The position numbers and the translations under genes were made by a program. Positions 33,501-44,719 of a stretch of 64,000 bases of DNA are shown piece by piece. Numbering within the stretch: the first letter of the stretch is position 1; every line of letters begins with the position of its first letter. A model generated the notes under the pieces. It saw only the letters and a program-made list of their open reading frames with translations. It did not search any database and was not told the DNA's origin. The DNA comes from Epiperipatus broadwayi (Eukaryota; Onychophora; Udeonychophora; Euonychophora; Peripatidae): positions 1,422,501 through 1,486,500 of the forward strand of contig JAQFVV010000017.1 of NCBI GenBank assembly GCA_028023455.1, given 5' to 3'.

Positions 33501-35648
33501 CCAAAGAGATGATATCAATGTAGGATATATTAGGGGAATAGGAGTAGCATTTTTCGTAATCTTATTAAGTATACAGTACAGTTAACAATGCCCTGTAACT
33601 GATATATTTATTTGTGGGCAGTATCTATTTTCTTTAAGTTTTGATGTTTCAATAAAGCTGAAGGAATAGCTTTGACATCATTGTTAGTAGTGGAGGTCAT
33701 TAGACAGAATAGGTGATGCCTCTATTTTTATAGATACACTGTGCCATGGTATTTTTATTCAATATGTACTATGAGTTAGACTCTAGTTTTCTTCCCTAGG
33801 CCTACACATCTATTCAATATCTTGATTTCCAAAGTAACTACATTGCACAGTATTGAATATTTTGTAAAGAAATAATAAATAATTTAGAGTTTAAGATATG
33901 CTATTGTCTGAATAAGATAAGTTCATTTACTTGTAAGAAGGAGTAAAGTTTGTGCAAGTTGGAATTGAAAATACAACGGATCCAAAAGGAAAAAGAATCA
34001 TAGAAATGTTCTAAGTTTATTTTGAAAATAAAATAAATTTTAGGAATAAAATAAATAAAGCAAAGTTGCTCTTTGAAATGTTAAATAACTTTTAAATATT
34101 TTATTTCATTTTTTTTTATGAGTATTGCATATTTTTAAGATATAATGTTATAAAGCAAAATGATATAAAATAAGCATAGGTACAATTTTGTATTTATTTA
34201 AATAATAAGGAATACATCAATGATTACAGTTATTCAGTATTAGAATAATGTTAAATAGGATATATTGTATTTAATAATCATAGTATAGTGAACAAGGATG
34301 TGCACATAGTCTAGCAATAAATTAACAGTAGATATTTTATATAGTATTTTTCAACATTGCAAAACGAAAAGTGTTTTAATAAAAGATCCACACTCGATAT
34401 TATTAACTTTTGTGTTTTCTGTACTATGTTTCAATGGATGTTTTTTTAAAAGGAAGCATAGTTAAATAATATTCAAAGATATGATATGTTAAAATAAATA
34501 TAAATAAATATCATTTCATCATAAAGATTAATCACAAAGAGATAAATAAAATTGTATTGTTTTATTATTATTATTTTTAAGTCAGAGTGAAGACTTAAAT
34601 AGATTCTCCATTGTTTTAAGAACTGATTAATAAGAAATGTATAATGGTGCAAATTGAGGATATCCAGTGTAAATATTGTAAATAAATTGTTATTTAATTT
34701 TATTTGTTATAAATAAAACTTTGTTAAATTTATTTTCAAAATTTATGTGTTCAGACTGTTTCTTTTCCATTAAAATGCATGATACACCTAGAATAATAGA
34801 ATCAAACATAATATTTTTGCACAGAAATAAATAAAGTATTATTTTAAGAATTTTAATATGTTCTTGGAATTTATTTATTTAAATAATCACATTTTACATT
34901 ATCTTATGGTCATAAATTGATATTATAATGGTACATCGAAATATATGCTATCCATTGCCACACATATTTGTCAGATTGTAAAAATGCTACTGCATACTTA
35001 TTACGTTATTATATGAAGATAACAGAATATATTATAGTATTTTATTACTTTATTATGGTAATAAAGTTATAATAAAGAGGAAAGATACATAAAAATTAGT
35101 CCATCCAATGAAGAATATTATTATTTGTTATTATTATTATTAGTTAAGCATTGTAGAGTATGACATAAAAATCCCTTATTATGTTTTATTACAGTGATTT
35201 TAATTAACTTAGAATAGTTTTATGAATCTGAGATTTTATTGAGCTAAATTATTGTAAATAAAAGATTAAGATTTAATTATTAGTTTAATCTTAATGAGTA
35301 GGTTTTATTAAAGTCGTAAGAATGCTATAAGTTTATTTATTTGAGTTAATAATAGGGGGAATAGTGTTCTTATGCCATTGAGGTAGTATCCTGTGAGATA
35401 TTAGCTCAATGTAATCTTTCTTGTCATCTGTATTTCACTTCCAAGTCTCATGATATAATAAATGTTTATTTGTTTTATCCTATAAACTGAATCTTTTCAT
35501 TATTTTTGCTAGTAGAATGTTTTAATATTAATGCAGGATATTTTATTTATCAATTATTTGCATTTAACTAAACGTAATCGGTAATTGAGCTAACCCATTT
35601 TACTTAATACTATATTGCCCGGAAGTGAATATACAATTGGCATGTTAG
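30508..35648. other. ORF-poor region with plus-strand G-over-C bias
   Basis: About 5 kb without any recognised repeat, inverted repeat or coding homology. Between roughly 30.5 and 34.3 kb the plus strand has clearly more G than C (for example 25 G against 7 C in 32941-33060). A TATAAATA box lies at 31491-31498 in the best promoter-like context seen (GGGTATAAATACTG, then a GC-richer start area), with a short plus-strand frame at 31744-31971 that has one hydrophobic segment but no homology I know. It could be a noncoding transcript; unproven. Confidence 0.35.
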
Positions 35649-35689
35649 AATATATATATATATAATTAAAATTACCCCAAATCATAAAT

Positions 35690-35765
35690 TCAACCAGACC
35701 AGCATAAAAATAATATTAAAACACTACCAAAGGTTTCACTGCTACAAGCAGACTTCTCAAGTGTA
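35690..35765 (-). promoter_or_regulatory. PLE 3' terminal hammerhead-like motif (minus arm)
   Basis: Minus strand: ACTTGAGAAG, TCTGC-TTGTA-GCAG, TGAAACCTTTGGTAGTG. Hairpin and GAAAC fit a hammerhead, but the first half is CTTGAGAAG instead of CTGATGA. Repeated on the plus arm at 37035-37085. Confidence 0.5.
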
Positions 35766-35798
35766 AAGAACTACTAAAACTACACAATATATATAATA

Positions 35799-36390
35799 TT
35801 AAACATTACCCACAAATCCATTCACTTCCCATCCACCCTTAATATTAAAAGAACTCTTAAATAAATTAATTGCTTCAGAATAATAAAATTTCGATAATAA
35901 AGACTCTTTAATTCTTCTTTTGATTTCATTTCTCTCAAAGAAGACAACCTTAGCTTCATCAAAATCAATAGTGTGGCCTGTATCTTTTTCATGGACATAT
36001 AAAGCAGAACTAAGATATCTATTTTTAACTCTACTTTTATGAACCTTTATTCTTTCATTTAAACTCAAACTACTCTGACCTATGTAAACCTTCTTACAAA
36101 ATAAACAAGGAATAAAATATACTACACCAGGAATAGTCTTTCTATCAAAAATTTCTTTTGTATTATTTAATAAATTATTCAATTTAACACCCCTTTTCCA
36201 AGCAATTTTCTTATTTCCAAACAATTTACTATTTCTACATATAATTTTATAAGAAGACAATTTATATGGCAAAGAAATAAAATCATATTCTTCTTTTACC
36301 TTTACATCCTTATAAATATTAATATTAAATAAAATACTTTTAACAAATGTATTCCTATATAGGAATATTAAATTAAATAATTCTAGTGGG
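35799..36390 (-). CDS. PLE ORF, RT thumb plus GIY-YIG endonuclease (intact arm)
   Basis: Open on the minus strand from the palindrome centre to the stop at 35799. Residues counted from the LPYKLSS segment (36272): VKSILFN and EYDFISLP precede it; GVVY (49-52), Cys56-x2-Cys59, YIG (63-65), Arg74, His78, His94 and His100 (HEKDTGH), Glu123 in RRIKE, Asn136. This has all catalytic positions of a GIY-YIG nuclease and the CCHH set typical of PLE endonucleases. The RT catalytic core is absent, so it could not act alone as a retrotransposon. No stop interrupts it, in contrast to the plus arm. Confidence 0.75.
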
Positions 36391-37001
36391 GTATCTTTGT
36401 TTCAGAAATATCAATTTTATAAAGACTACTTGAGGGTTGGTTACTCTGATAAATTTGTTAAAAGTATTTTATTTAATAGTAATATTTGTAAGGATGTAAA
36501 GGTTAAAGAAAAATATGATTTTATTTCTTTGCCATTTAAATTGTCTTCTTATAAAATTATATGTAGAAATAGTAAATTGTTTGGAAATAAGAAAATTGCT
36601 TAGAAAAGGGGTGTTAAATTGAATAATTTATTAAATAATACAAAAGAAATTTTTGATAGAAAGACTATTCCTGGTGTAGTATATTTGATTCCTCGTTTAT
36701 TTGTAAGAAGGTTTACATAGGTCAGAGTAGTTTGAGTTTAAATGAAAGAATAAAGGTTCATAAAAGTAAAGTTAAAAATAGATATCTTAGTTCTGCTTTG
36801 TATATCCATGAAAAAGATACAGGCCACACTATTGATTTTGATGAAGCTAAGGTTGTCTTCTTTGAGAGAAATGAAATCAAAAGAAGAATTAAAGAGTCTT
36901 TATTATTGAAAATTTATGATTCTGAAGCAATTAACTTATTTAAGAGTTCTTTTAATATTAAGGGTGGATGGGAAGTGAATGGATTTGTGGGTAACGTTTA
37001 A
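36390..37001 (+). pseudogene. PLE ORF, broken inverted copy
   Basis: Same protein as the minus arm. It begins slightly further upstream (FYKDYLRVGYSDKFVKSI, RT thumb), has TAG at 36601 where the other arm has Trp, and a 1-nt deletion near 36695 that removes the CxxC part of the GIY-YIG domain. From 36732 the frame is open again through SLNERIKVHK and HEKDTGH to the stop at 36999-37001. Confidence 0.75.
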
Positions 37002-37029
37002 TATTATATATATTGTGTAGTTTTAGTAG

Positions 37030-37090
37030 TTCTTTACACTTGAGAAGTCTGCTTGTAGCAGTGAAACCTTTGGTAGTGTTTTAATATTAT
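37030..37090 (+). promoter_or_regulatory. PLE 3' terminal hammerhead-like motif (plus arm)
   Basis: Same sequence as in the minus arm: CTTGAGAAG, 4-5 bp hairpin CTGC/GCAG, TGAAACC. Core half one is non-canonical. Confidence 0.5.
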
Positions 37091-37187
37091 TTTTATGCTG
37101 GTCTGGTTGAATTTTGGATTTGGGGTAATTTTAATTATATATTGACTAGTTTAGCTTTATGCTTGTAATATATATATATATATATAT

Positions 37188-37722
37188 AATACTAACTACT
37201 CTGACGTTTATGTAAACAAAACATACGCTTGATTGGCAGTCTTGGTAGGACGCCATCTGTGGACATAAATACAAGCGTTAGCAAGTTTTTTAACTTGCAT
37301 TTTTGTTTATCATAAATGTACCTTTGAGGTCTTTCTTGCAATGATATAGATTGCAGAGGCTTCTACTATGTGGTGATGCTGAACTGAGATCAGACCCATG
37401 TAGCTATCTGGTTTGCTATGCTGAGTTTGAAGACATTACGTGTCTAAAAAATTCACGCTTGCAAGCTGAATAGAAATTGTTTCATAAACGCTCAGAGTTT
37501 GTATTCAGATCTAGTTTCTTTATTCCTGTCTTTCACTGACGATAGCAAATAGGTTGAAATCATGATCTGAAAGTGGAATTATAGTTAGAGATAGTGAATA
37601 CTAACTACTCTGACGTTTATGTAAACAAAACATACGCTTGATTGGCAGTCTTGGTAGGACGCCATCTGTGGACATAAATACAAGCGTTAGCAAGTTTTTT
37701 AACTTGCATTTTTGTTTATCAT
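37188..37722 (+). repeat. Family C unit with identical 125-bp terminal direct repeats
   Basis: 37188-37312 and 37597-37722 are the same sequence in direct orientation (AATACTAACTACTCTGACG to TTTGTTTATCATA), giving a period of 409 bp. Between them lie the rest of the monomer and one hammerhead-like core: CTGACGA (37536-37542), T-AGC-AAATA-GGT-T, GAAATCATGATC. (TA)n flanks both sides. This is the arrangement expected for a 1.3-mer copied from a circular or tandem RNA. Confidence 0.8.
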
Positions 37723-37732
37723 ATATATATAT

Positions 37733-38045
37733 TATGAGAATACTACAACAGAGATTAAATATGTTAAATGAAATTAAGTAGACCAAATATAATTTTGACC
37801 CATATGCAGCATAATCATGGTTATTGTGTTAAGAATCTATGAGACCCATTTTCTTCTAATTTGAATATTGTTAGATCTTTGGTCTATTACATATTCATTT
37901 GGTAAATAATGATCCATAGATCTTACAGTAATTAGCAAAAAATGACTCTCATAGATTCTTAACACAATAACCACATCGAAAGTATATGTTGACTTAATTT
38001 CATTTAACATATTTAATATCTGTTATAGTATTTTCATATTATTAT
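37733..38045. repeat. Inverted repeat, family not otherwise seen
   Basis: Arms contain AATTTCATTTAACATATTTAA and GGTTATTGTGTTAAGAATCT with their inverses; the centre is near 37890. It directly follows the family C unit. Confidence 0.7.
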
Positions 38046-38079
38046 TAATACTGACAGAAAACATATATATATAAAACTC

Positions 38080-38700
38080 CCACACCATGTGTATGTATGT
38101 TTAAAATTAAAAAATCAGATATATTAATCTTTAACTGAGGTTAAAGTTTATATCTATGCTAGAGATAATCTCTAGTTTAGTAAATGATTAGTAATAATCA
38201 TTATTGTATTTATCTGAAGTGGATGGTGTCAAAGATATGGGTTGAGTTAGTTTGACAGTTGTAAATAAAAATATAATAATTTACTATAGATAAATACTCT
38301 TCATGTAATAGAGATATATATGAAAGATGGTGACTATTGGGCCAACTGATAGCGCTGGTTTAGTACAAAATGCATCTTGGGTGTCATTTGTCTTTTATTG
38401 TATCTTTATTTATATAAATTTAAAAAGAATGGGGAAGTATGGAGGTTGTCTAATATATCTATAAAGATATTACACATGGGAAAGAGAAAGGTAAACAACT
38501 CCATGTGTATGTATATTTAAAATTAAAAAATCAGATATATTAATCTTTAATCGAGATTTAAAGCTTATATCTGTGCTAGAGATAATCTCTAGTTTAGAAA
38601 ATGGTTAGTAATAATCATTATTGTATTTATCTGAGGTGGATGGTGTCCAAGTTGTGAGTGGAGTGAGTTTGACAGTTGTAAATAAAAATGTAATAACAAA
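38080..38700 (+). repeat. Family A head-to-tail dimer
   Basis: CCATGTGTATGTAT begins a unit at about 38087 and again at about 38502, a 415-bp period. The second unit is truncated near 38695. The hammerhead-like part of the first (38345-38381) is decayed: CTGATAG, hairpin, AAAATGCATCTTGG. Confidence 0.7.
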
Positions 38701-39059
38701 GTATGACTACTGCTTGTTTAGAAGCAGTTCTTTTAAAACAAATATTGTAAAATAAATAAATAAATAATAATTACATAATGTTTAATTGTATTTATTTTTC
38801 CATAATACATCTAAAATGTCAAAGGTTAATTTCTATTTTAGTTTAAACTGGAAAAAAATATTCTTGGTAGATGGAGGGTGGATGGAGGATCTTCTACTCA
38901 TTATACGCTCACTCACTCCTTTTTTTTTTTTACAATTTTCAATTGATATATAATAGAGAATGAAGAATTTTTCACTTTTAATTATTTTTTCTTTCATAAT
39001 AATTTTAAATAATAATCGTTTACAAAAAAATATTTAATAAAAGTGTGGTAATTTTAAAG

Positions 39060-39560
39060 AATATAAAAGTTTCAAAAAGATATGAAACACCATTTCAACT
39101 ATTATTGATCCAATGCAAGGTCTCTTTAAATCTAGCTCAGAGTCTCCAATCCATAACCTATCTTCTCTACATTACATGAGAAAACTGTCTTATTTCATTC
39201 AACCATCTCACATGTGGTTTCTTTCTAGGTCTTTTAAATCTCTTGGGATCTAATTTAAGATATCATCTGTCCATATACTATCATCTCTTCTAGAATGTCT
39301 GTTCTACCTCCACTTTTATCTCTTAATTTTTTCAATGACATTGTGATGTCTGTTTTATCACTCATGTATTTCATTTTCAATCTCTTTGTTACTCTTAACA
39401 CACACCTCTTCATATCCATTTAGTTTTACTCTCTTAGTGTCCCATTTTAATCAAAAAAATACGTCTTGTAAAACTTCTATAAAAAGTTTTGGAAATGTGG
39501 AATTACCATCATATTCTTTTACCAAATCTTATTAGCATTAACCATGTAATGTTATCACTG
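39060..39560 (-). pseudogene. RTE-type LINE relic
   Basis: The minus strand carries decayed codons for the RTE RT terminus: a RKKPHVRWLNEIR-like stretch near 39190-39235, a GHI-like site near 39290 and KLKMKYMSDKTDITMSLKKL near 39300-39385. Many stops. Same family as 15060 and 40085. Confidence 0.55.
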
Positions 39561-40084
39561 CTATTACATTTTGATAAATATTTTTCAGAAAATGAACATA
39601 TGTCAGGTCTACATCACGAAGAACCAAAATTTTAATCTCTATAAAAATACTAATATAATCAAGTGCTTTTTCATAATGCACAAATCCAAAACACAATGGC
39701 AATTAATATCCATTAGTTCTTTCTATAATTTCTCTCAAAACTTGAATATGATCTACTATGCTAAAATCACTGATAAATCCAAAATGAATGAATATAAATA
39801 ATTTGGCTAAAAAAATTAGATTGTCTAAAGTAAACCAAATATAGCACAATGTTAACAAAGTAAGCACTTAGAATGTAAAGGAAAAAAAAGGCACAAATTC
39901 TAAAGAAACTGTTGGATAGTCAGAACTAGCAGCCATGTTGAAATGTAGTTTAATAAAATATTGCAGTGTATAAAGTGCATAAAAAAGGTTACTATATATT
40001 ATTAAGTAATTACAATGTTTACTTCTCTTTTCATCAAAAAAAAATGTAATTCTTATAAACTCATTATATTTGAATATTACGAAA

Positions 40085-40310
40085 TGGTAATATTGAAGTA
40101 TGATAATAGATGGGCAATTGAAATCTTAAACCAGATTCCAAAAAATTTAAAAGACCTAGAAAAGGACTACATGTGAGATGAATAGATGAAATAAGAAAGT
40201 GTGCAGGGGTGATGTGGAGGAGAGAGACTAGAGATTGAAGAAAATGTATTGAGAGACCTTCATCCTGCAGTGGATTGATAATAGTTGATGATGATGAAGA
40301 TATATATTGA
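40085..40310 (+). pseudogene. RTE-type LINE 3' end
   Basis: Nucleotide match to the last 220 bp of the LINE at 15230-15430 (GGGCAATTGAAATCTTAAAC, ATGAAATAAGAAAGTGTGCA, GAGACCTTCATCCTGCAGTG) ending in GTTGATGATGATGAAG, the usual RTE 3' tail. Frames are broken. Confidence 0.7.
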
Positions 40311-40773
40311 AATTCAAAAGTTTTATAATGCATTAAGCATGCTTTCGGTAGATTACTGCCAGAGTCATATCATTAATATATATATATATATATGATCATT
40401 GCTAATTTAATTTCATGTTCTTTGTTTTAATTGGTCTGAATTTCAATATTTAACATTATTGCAGCAAATGATTCAAGAGATTACCTTTTTGAGTCAGCTG
40501 TTTAAAGTTCAGACTTTATGTTTGTTCATAGAGGGCGTTGCTGAAGTTTCATAATGATTGGGAGTGTGATTTTATTATTTCCTATTAATGTGAGCGAGCA
40601 TTATGCATTTAGAATATTTTCGTACACATTTACGTTGGGAAAGAGCAACGCTTAAATGACTAATGTTGTAGCCTTTTTTTATATATGTAAGTTAAACATA
40701 TTTGCTTACTAGCAATTTAAGCTCGGTGCTAATTTACTTTCACGCTTTTTGTTTGAGTTGGACTGAATTTCAA

Positions 40774-40905
40774 TATTTAACATTGTTATTTTTTTGTTTT
40801 TTTTCATATGTCAAAGTGTTGACCGGGAAGCAAACCTAGGCCAGCTGCTTGGAAGGCAGCTATGCTAACCGCTAGGCCACCAACGCTTGACTATTTAACA
40901 TTGTT
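40774..40905 (-). repeat. tRNA-Gly(UCC)-derived SINE with 14-bp target duplication
   Basis: TATTTAACATTGTT flanks at 40774-40787 and 40892-40905. The minus-strand body is very close to metazoan tRNA-Gly: GCGTTGGTGG, A box TAGCGGTTAGCATAG, anticodon loop CTTCCAA, and a decayed T arm; then TTTGACATATG and A-rich tail. It is a retroposed SINE, not a functional tRNA gene. Confidence 0.85.
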
Positions 40906-41164
40906 GTAGCATACGATTCAAGACAATATCTTTTTGGGTTAGCTGATTGAAGTTAAATTGTATATTTATTCACAGAGGGTGCTGCTCGAATTTGTAAAAA
41001 AATTGGGAGGCTGATTTGAATATATAAAAAGATATATTTAAATTTAACAGAAAATGAAAACTATTTTTAAACTCGAGGCTGCTTTTCAAAAATAAATAAA
41101 TAAATAGAAATTCAATATATTGAAAAATGTTTTTTTGAAAACTGCTAACTCAAATCAATTACAC

Positions 41165-41945
41165 TGCTTTTAGTTTCATTGTAATAAGCCAATAAACATC
41201 ACATGACCACCACCTCTTATGCCTGTGTATAACAGTTGTTAAAACAGACAAAACTCACTATACATATTGCCACACACAGCAAGCTAGAGTAAACAATGGA
41301 TGCAAGAAGGCTTGTGCATAAAATCTCCATCTATTGCCTACTCATCAATATCCCCAGACTAGTTTCTGGCTTGTTGCCTTCGTCAGTGAGGAGCCTTGGA
41401 TCTGAGAGCACTGCACCTAGATCTTAGGATCTAATGCAACTCTCCAGCAGCCAACTTTTATCTCCACTTAACTACAAAACTATGAGTCTTAAACTGAAAA
41501 CACCTTAATGTTTTCAATCCAAGTCCATTAGCTTATATAGTCATATAAAGCAATCCTGCCTAATAGGATAGTGGTGGCTATGGTTATTAAAGAACTAAAG
41601 ACACCAAAATGTATGAGTACTGAACTGAGTTCAGACCAATATGACTATATAAGCTAATGGACTTGGATTGAAAACATTAAGGTGTTTTCAGTTTAAGACT
41701 CATAGTTTTGTAGTTAAGTGGAGATAAAAGGTGGCTGCTGGAGGGTTGCATTAGATCCTAAGATCTAGGTGCAGTGCTCTCAGATCCAAGGCTCCTCACT
41801 GATGAAGGCCAGAAGGCAGAAACTAGGCTGGGGATATTGGATGAGTAGGCACTAGATGGAGATTTTATGCACAAGCCTTCTGGCATCCACTGTTTACTCT
41901 AGCTTGCTGTGTGTGGCAATATGTATAGTGAGTTTTGCCTGTTTT
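41165..41945. repeat. Family B long palindrome with two intact hammerhead cores
   Basis: About 780 bp, nearly perfectly self-complementary, centre near 41590. Left arm (minus): CTGACGA (41386-41380), A-GGC-AACAA-GCC-A, GAAACTAGTC. Right arm (plus): CTGATGA (41799-41805), A-GGC-CAGAA-GGC-A, GAAACTAGGC. Includes the long-form block with CTGAACTGAGTTCAGACCAA. Outer ends are GGCAAAACTC type. A transcript of either strand would form one long hairpin. Confidence 0.85.
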
Positions 41946-43050
41946 CATTGTAATATTTAAGCCTAATACCAAATCTCTATAACACTACTTTAAAATAAAT
42001 ATAAAATATATATGTAAAATTCTTTTCCAAAAACAGGGTGAGATGTTTTCTGAGTATTACTGATTATTGCCAATAACAATTACCATTCCCTATCACAATA
42101 TTATTATAGTTTAGTCTATTAATTTTGAGAGATATCATGCATTTTAAATTTTCATTGCAAATTAGGACAAAAGTGATAACAAACTGATTATCAATATTTT
42201 TATTACTTGATCATAATATTTATTGTTAAACAACAAGGAGTCCACATATCCTCTGCTTTATATTATATATAATATATATATATATTCCTATTGTAATGGG
42301 CACATATGACGTTACATTATTTTTTATTATTATTAAACATGAAAAAAATAAAAGTTCGCAAATAAAACTTCTTTTTTAACAATTAAAAATTGAAAATTAA
42401 AATTCTATACTAAACTCATATATATTTAAAGTCGCACAGATGAGAAATTAAAAAAGTTATTAAAATAAAACTTTGTTAAAAATAGAAAAAGTATTTTAAA
42501 AGCAAAAACTTAAAAAGATTTAGAGATAAAAATATATCTTTAAGTTTGGAAAACACATTAATTAATCATAAAATGGAAATGATTGTTGTAATTAGTTAAA
42601 TGTAAACTAGCCCTTGGGCATTTAAAATGTATAAGCAAGGGTCAGATAGAAGAGAAAAACAAGGGGATCAGAATGGCCAATAGAAGAAATCACTCATGGA
42701 ATCAGACCTCAGTGAAAAGACCATCACCATCGTCGTGACATAATGTGTACTGAATCTGAAAGTCTACTATAAAAAGTGAAGGAAAAAAGAGCAGGAGGGA
42801 TGTATGACAGTAGTGGTAATATGTGTTAGTGCGGAGTTGAAGGAGAAGTGATTGAAAAGATGCACTCTTCAATCCCTTCAGTTCTGCTAAGAAAGAAAGA
42901 GAAATGACCTATCATTTTCTACATTGAGGACCAGCTAAAGTAAAAGACCTCCGGATGAATAAATAAAACGGCCAACAGAATACCAATCTCTTTAGGACAG
43001 TGGGGGAATTCATGTTCAAACGGCAAGCAATGGATAAAAAGGAACGTTTT
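41946..43050. other. Unassigned DNA, part of it GC-richer
   Basis: 42600-43045 is richer in G and C than its surroundings and contains CATCGTCGTGACATAATGTG, which resembles the junction region of an LTR element, but no ORF or second LTR is visible. A short (TA)n lies near 42265-42286. Confidence 0.3.
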
Positions 43051-43332
43051 AAAATCGTAAGAACTTTTTGAACTCTAAGCTTTAAATATATTTTTAAAAC
43101 TCCAGTATACTAAACAATAAGAACTTTAATTCTAAAACTTGTTCTGTATTTAAAATAATTGCAATAGAATCCTATCTGACCAACTTAATTTAAAATCGTA
43201 AGAACTTTTTGAACTCTAAGCTTTAAATATATTTTTAAAACTCCAGTATACTAAACAATAAGAACTTTAATTCTAAAACTTGTTCTGTATTTAAAATAAT
43301 TGCAATAGAATCCTATCTGACCAACTTAATTT
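43051..43332. repeat. Perfect 141-bp tandem duplication
   Basis: 43051-43191 is repeated at 43192-43332 with no difference that I can find (both run from AAAATCGTAAGAAC to CCAACTTAATTT). No coding content. Identity implies a recent event or an assembly artefact. Confidence 0.85.
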
Positions 43333-44719
43333 ATTAATAAGTAATTTTATTTAATGTATTTCTTTTGTAAAATCATTTCCATTTATTTATTTATTTTTGT
43401 TCTTTAAGTTTTTATTATGATTTCTGTTTTCGTTAAACTAGATTATATAAATGTTAAACTTCAGTCGGGCATGAATGGCTATATAGATTTGTAAAGTTAT
43501 ATTAGAGGAGGTAATCTTGGGTTATTCGTTCCGTAGTTGAATTAGGTCAATGGATTGGATATATTGGTGTAATTAGTAGATGTAGTATGAGATTCGCTAT
43601 GGGCAGAATCGCTTTATACGCCACACACTTCTGTTCTGCCTATGGAAGAAATTATAAGATGGAGACTGCAGTTCCTTCCTATGGAGTTTTTTTTTATTGC
43701 TCTTATCATCAGATAGATGTAGTATTCCTATCTGATGAGAGGCAATTTCTTCTTTTAACCTAATTGTGCTGTCGTATTCGTATTACATTGAACACATCGA
43801 TATATCAGATGGATTGACGTTGGTTTAACTGCGAACTTTTGGCCTAAGGTTAAATAAGGGATAAAATATTTTCTTTTCAAATGCAATCTATGTAGTCTAT
43901 TCATACTCGACACTCTAAATAAAAATGCATTAAATTTAAGTCAGATATAGACGCTTGCATGGATCGTTATCGGTTAATTGTGTTTTTTGGTTTTCATATT
44001 TGATCAAAATATATAGACATTCGGTAAATACTGATACCTTATGGTGAGTATCTAAGATGTATTTATTTCAGATGTCTTTTAAGTTATTGGTGTCTATGCG
44101 GCATCTTATGATGAATGCCATTGGGTTTCTTATAAATTTCCCTCTGCATTTCCATCAATGACTTTATATTTTGATCGTTTATGTTTATTTTGAAATATTT
44201 TTGACCATGTAATCTATGTAACCGATCTATACTCAACAAAATAAAACAAAATTTTATAAATCCATCTGTGCAAACTTATAAAAATTAAAATGTAAATTAA
44301 AATCTAAAATCAAAGTTAAAAATGTAAGTTAAATTTTAAAATGTAAACATACTAAAATAATAATGTTAAATATATATATGTGCGTAAATAAATGTTTGTA
44401 TGTTAATTACTAGCAGTGGCTTATTTTATTCTTTTTTTTAAAAAATATTCTTAGATAAGAATTTATTATAAAATATAAATCTCTGCTGTTCCCCTGAGCT
44501 AGTGACAATGGGCTAACAACCAGAATCAACCAATAAAATTTTTTTTTTTTTTAAACTTACGTATCTGCCTACTATATAAATTTTCTAGGTTCAAATGCCT
44601 AGTGGCACTCTGTAGTGTAGATACGTTAGGTCTCTTATTTCGGATCGTTATACTATAGAATAATATACCTCTAAGTATTACCCCCCTCCCACCAAAAAAA
44701 AAACACACACAATATAATA
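43333..44719. other. Unassigned DNA with a hairpin and a diverged direct repeat
   Basis: A hairpin TTGCTCTTATCATCAGATAG / CTATCTGATGAGAGGCAA (43697-43745) contains CTGATGA but no GAAA partner. CAATCTATGTAGTC (about 43883) and TAATCTATGTAACC (about 44212) start diverged direct repeats about 330 bp apart. A weak tRNA-like stretch lies near 44560-44610. Confidence 0.4.

Larger units (their letters stand above)
35649..37165. mobile_element. Head-to-head palindrome of two PLE 3' halves
   Basis: A minus copy (35662 to about 36385) and a plus copy (about 36390 to 37142) of the same PLE meet at their 5' truncation points. Each runs from the RT thumb through the GIY-YIG domain to the 3' tail; (TA)n arrays border both tails (about 35650 and 37168). 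The arms match closely. Inverted partial copies are a known outcome of PLE insertion. Confidence 0.8.

Noticed and set aside
43697-43745. CTGATGA in a hairpin as another hammerhead
   Set aside because: There is no GAAA half at the right distance on either strand; the CTGATGA lies within a simple hairpin.
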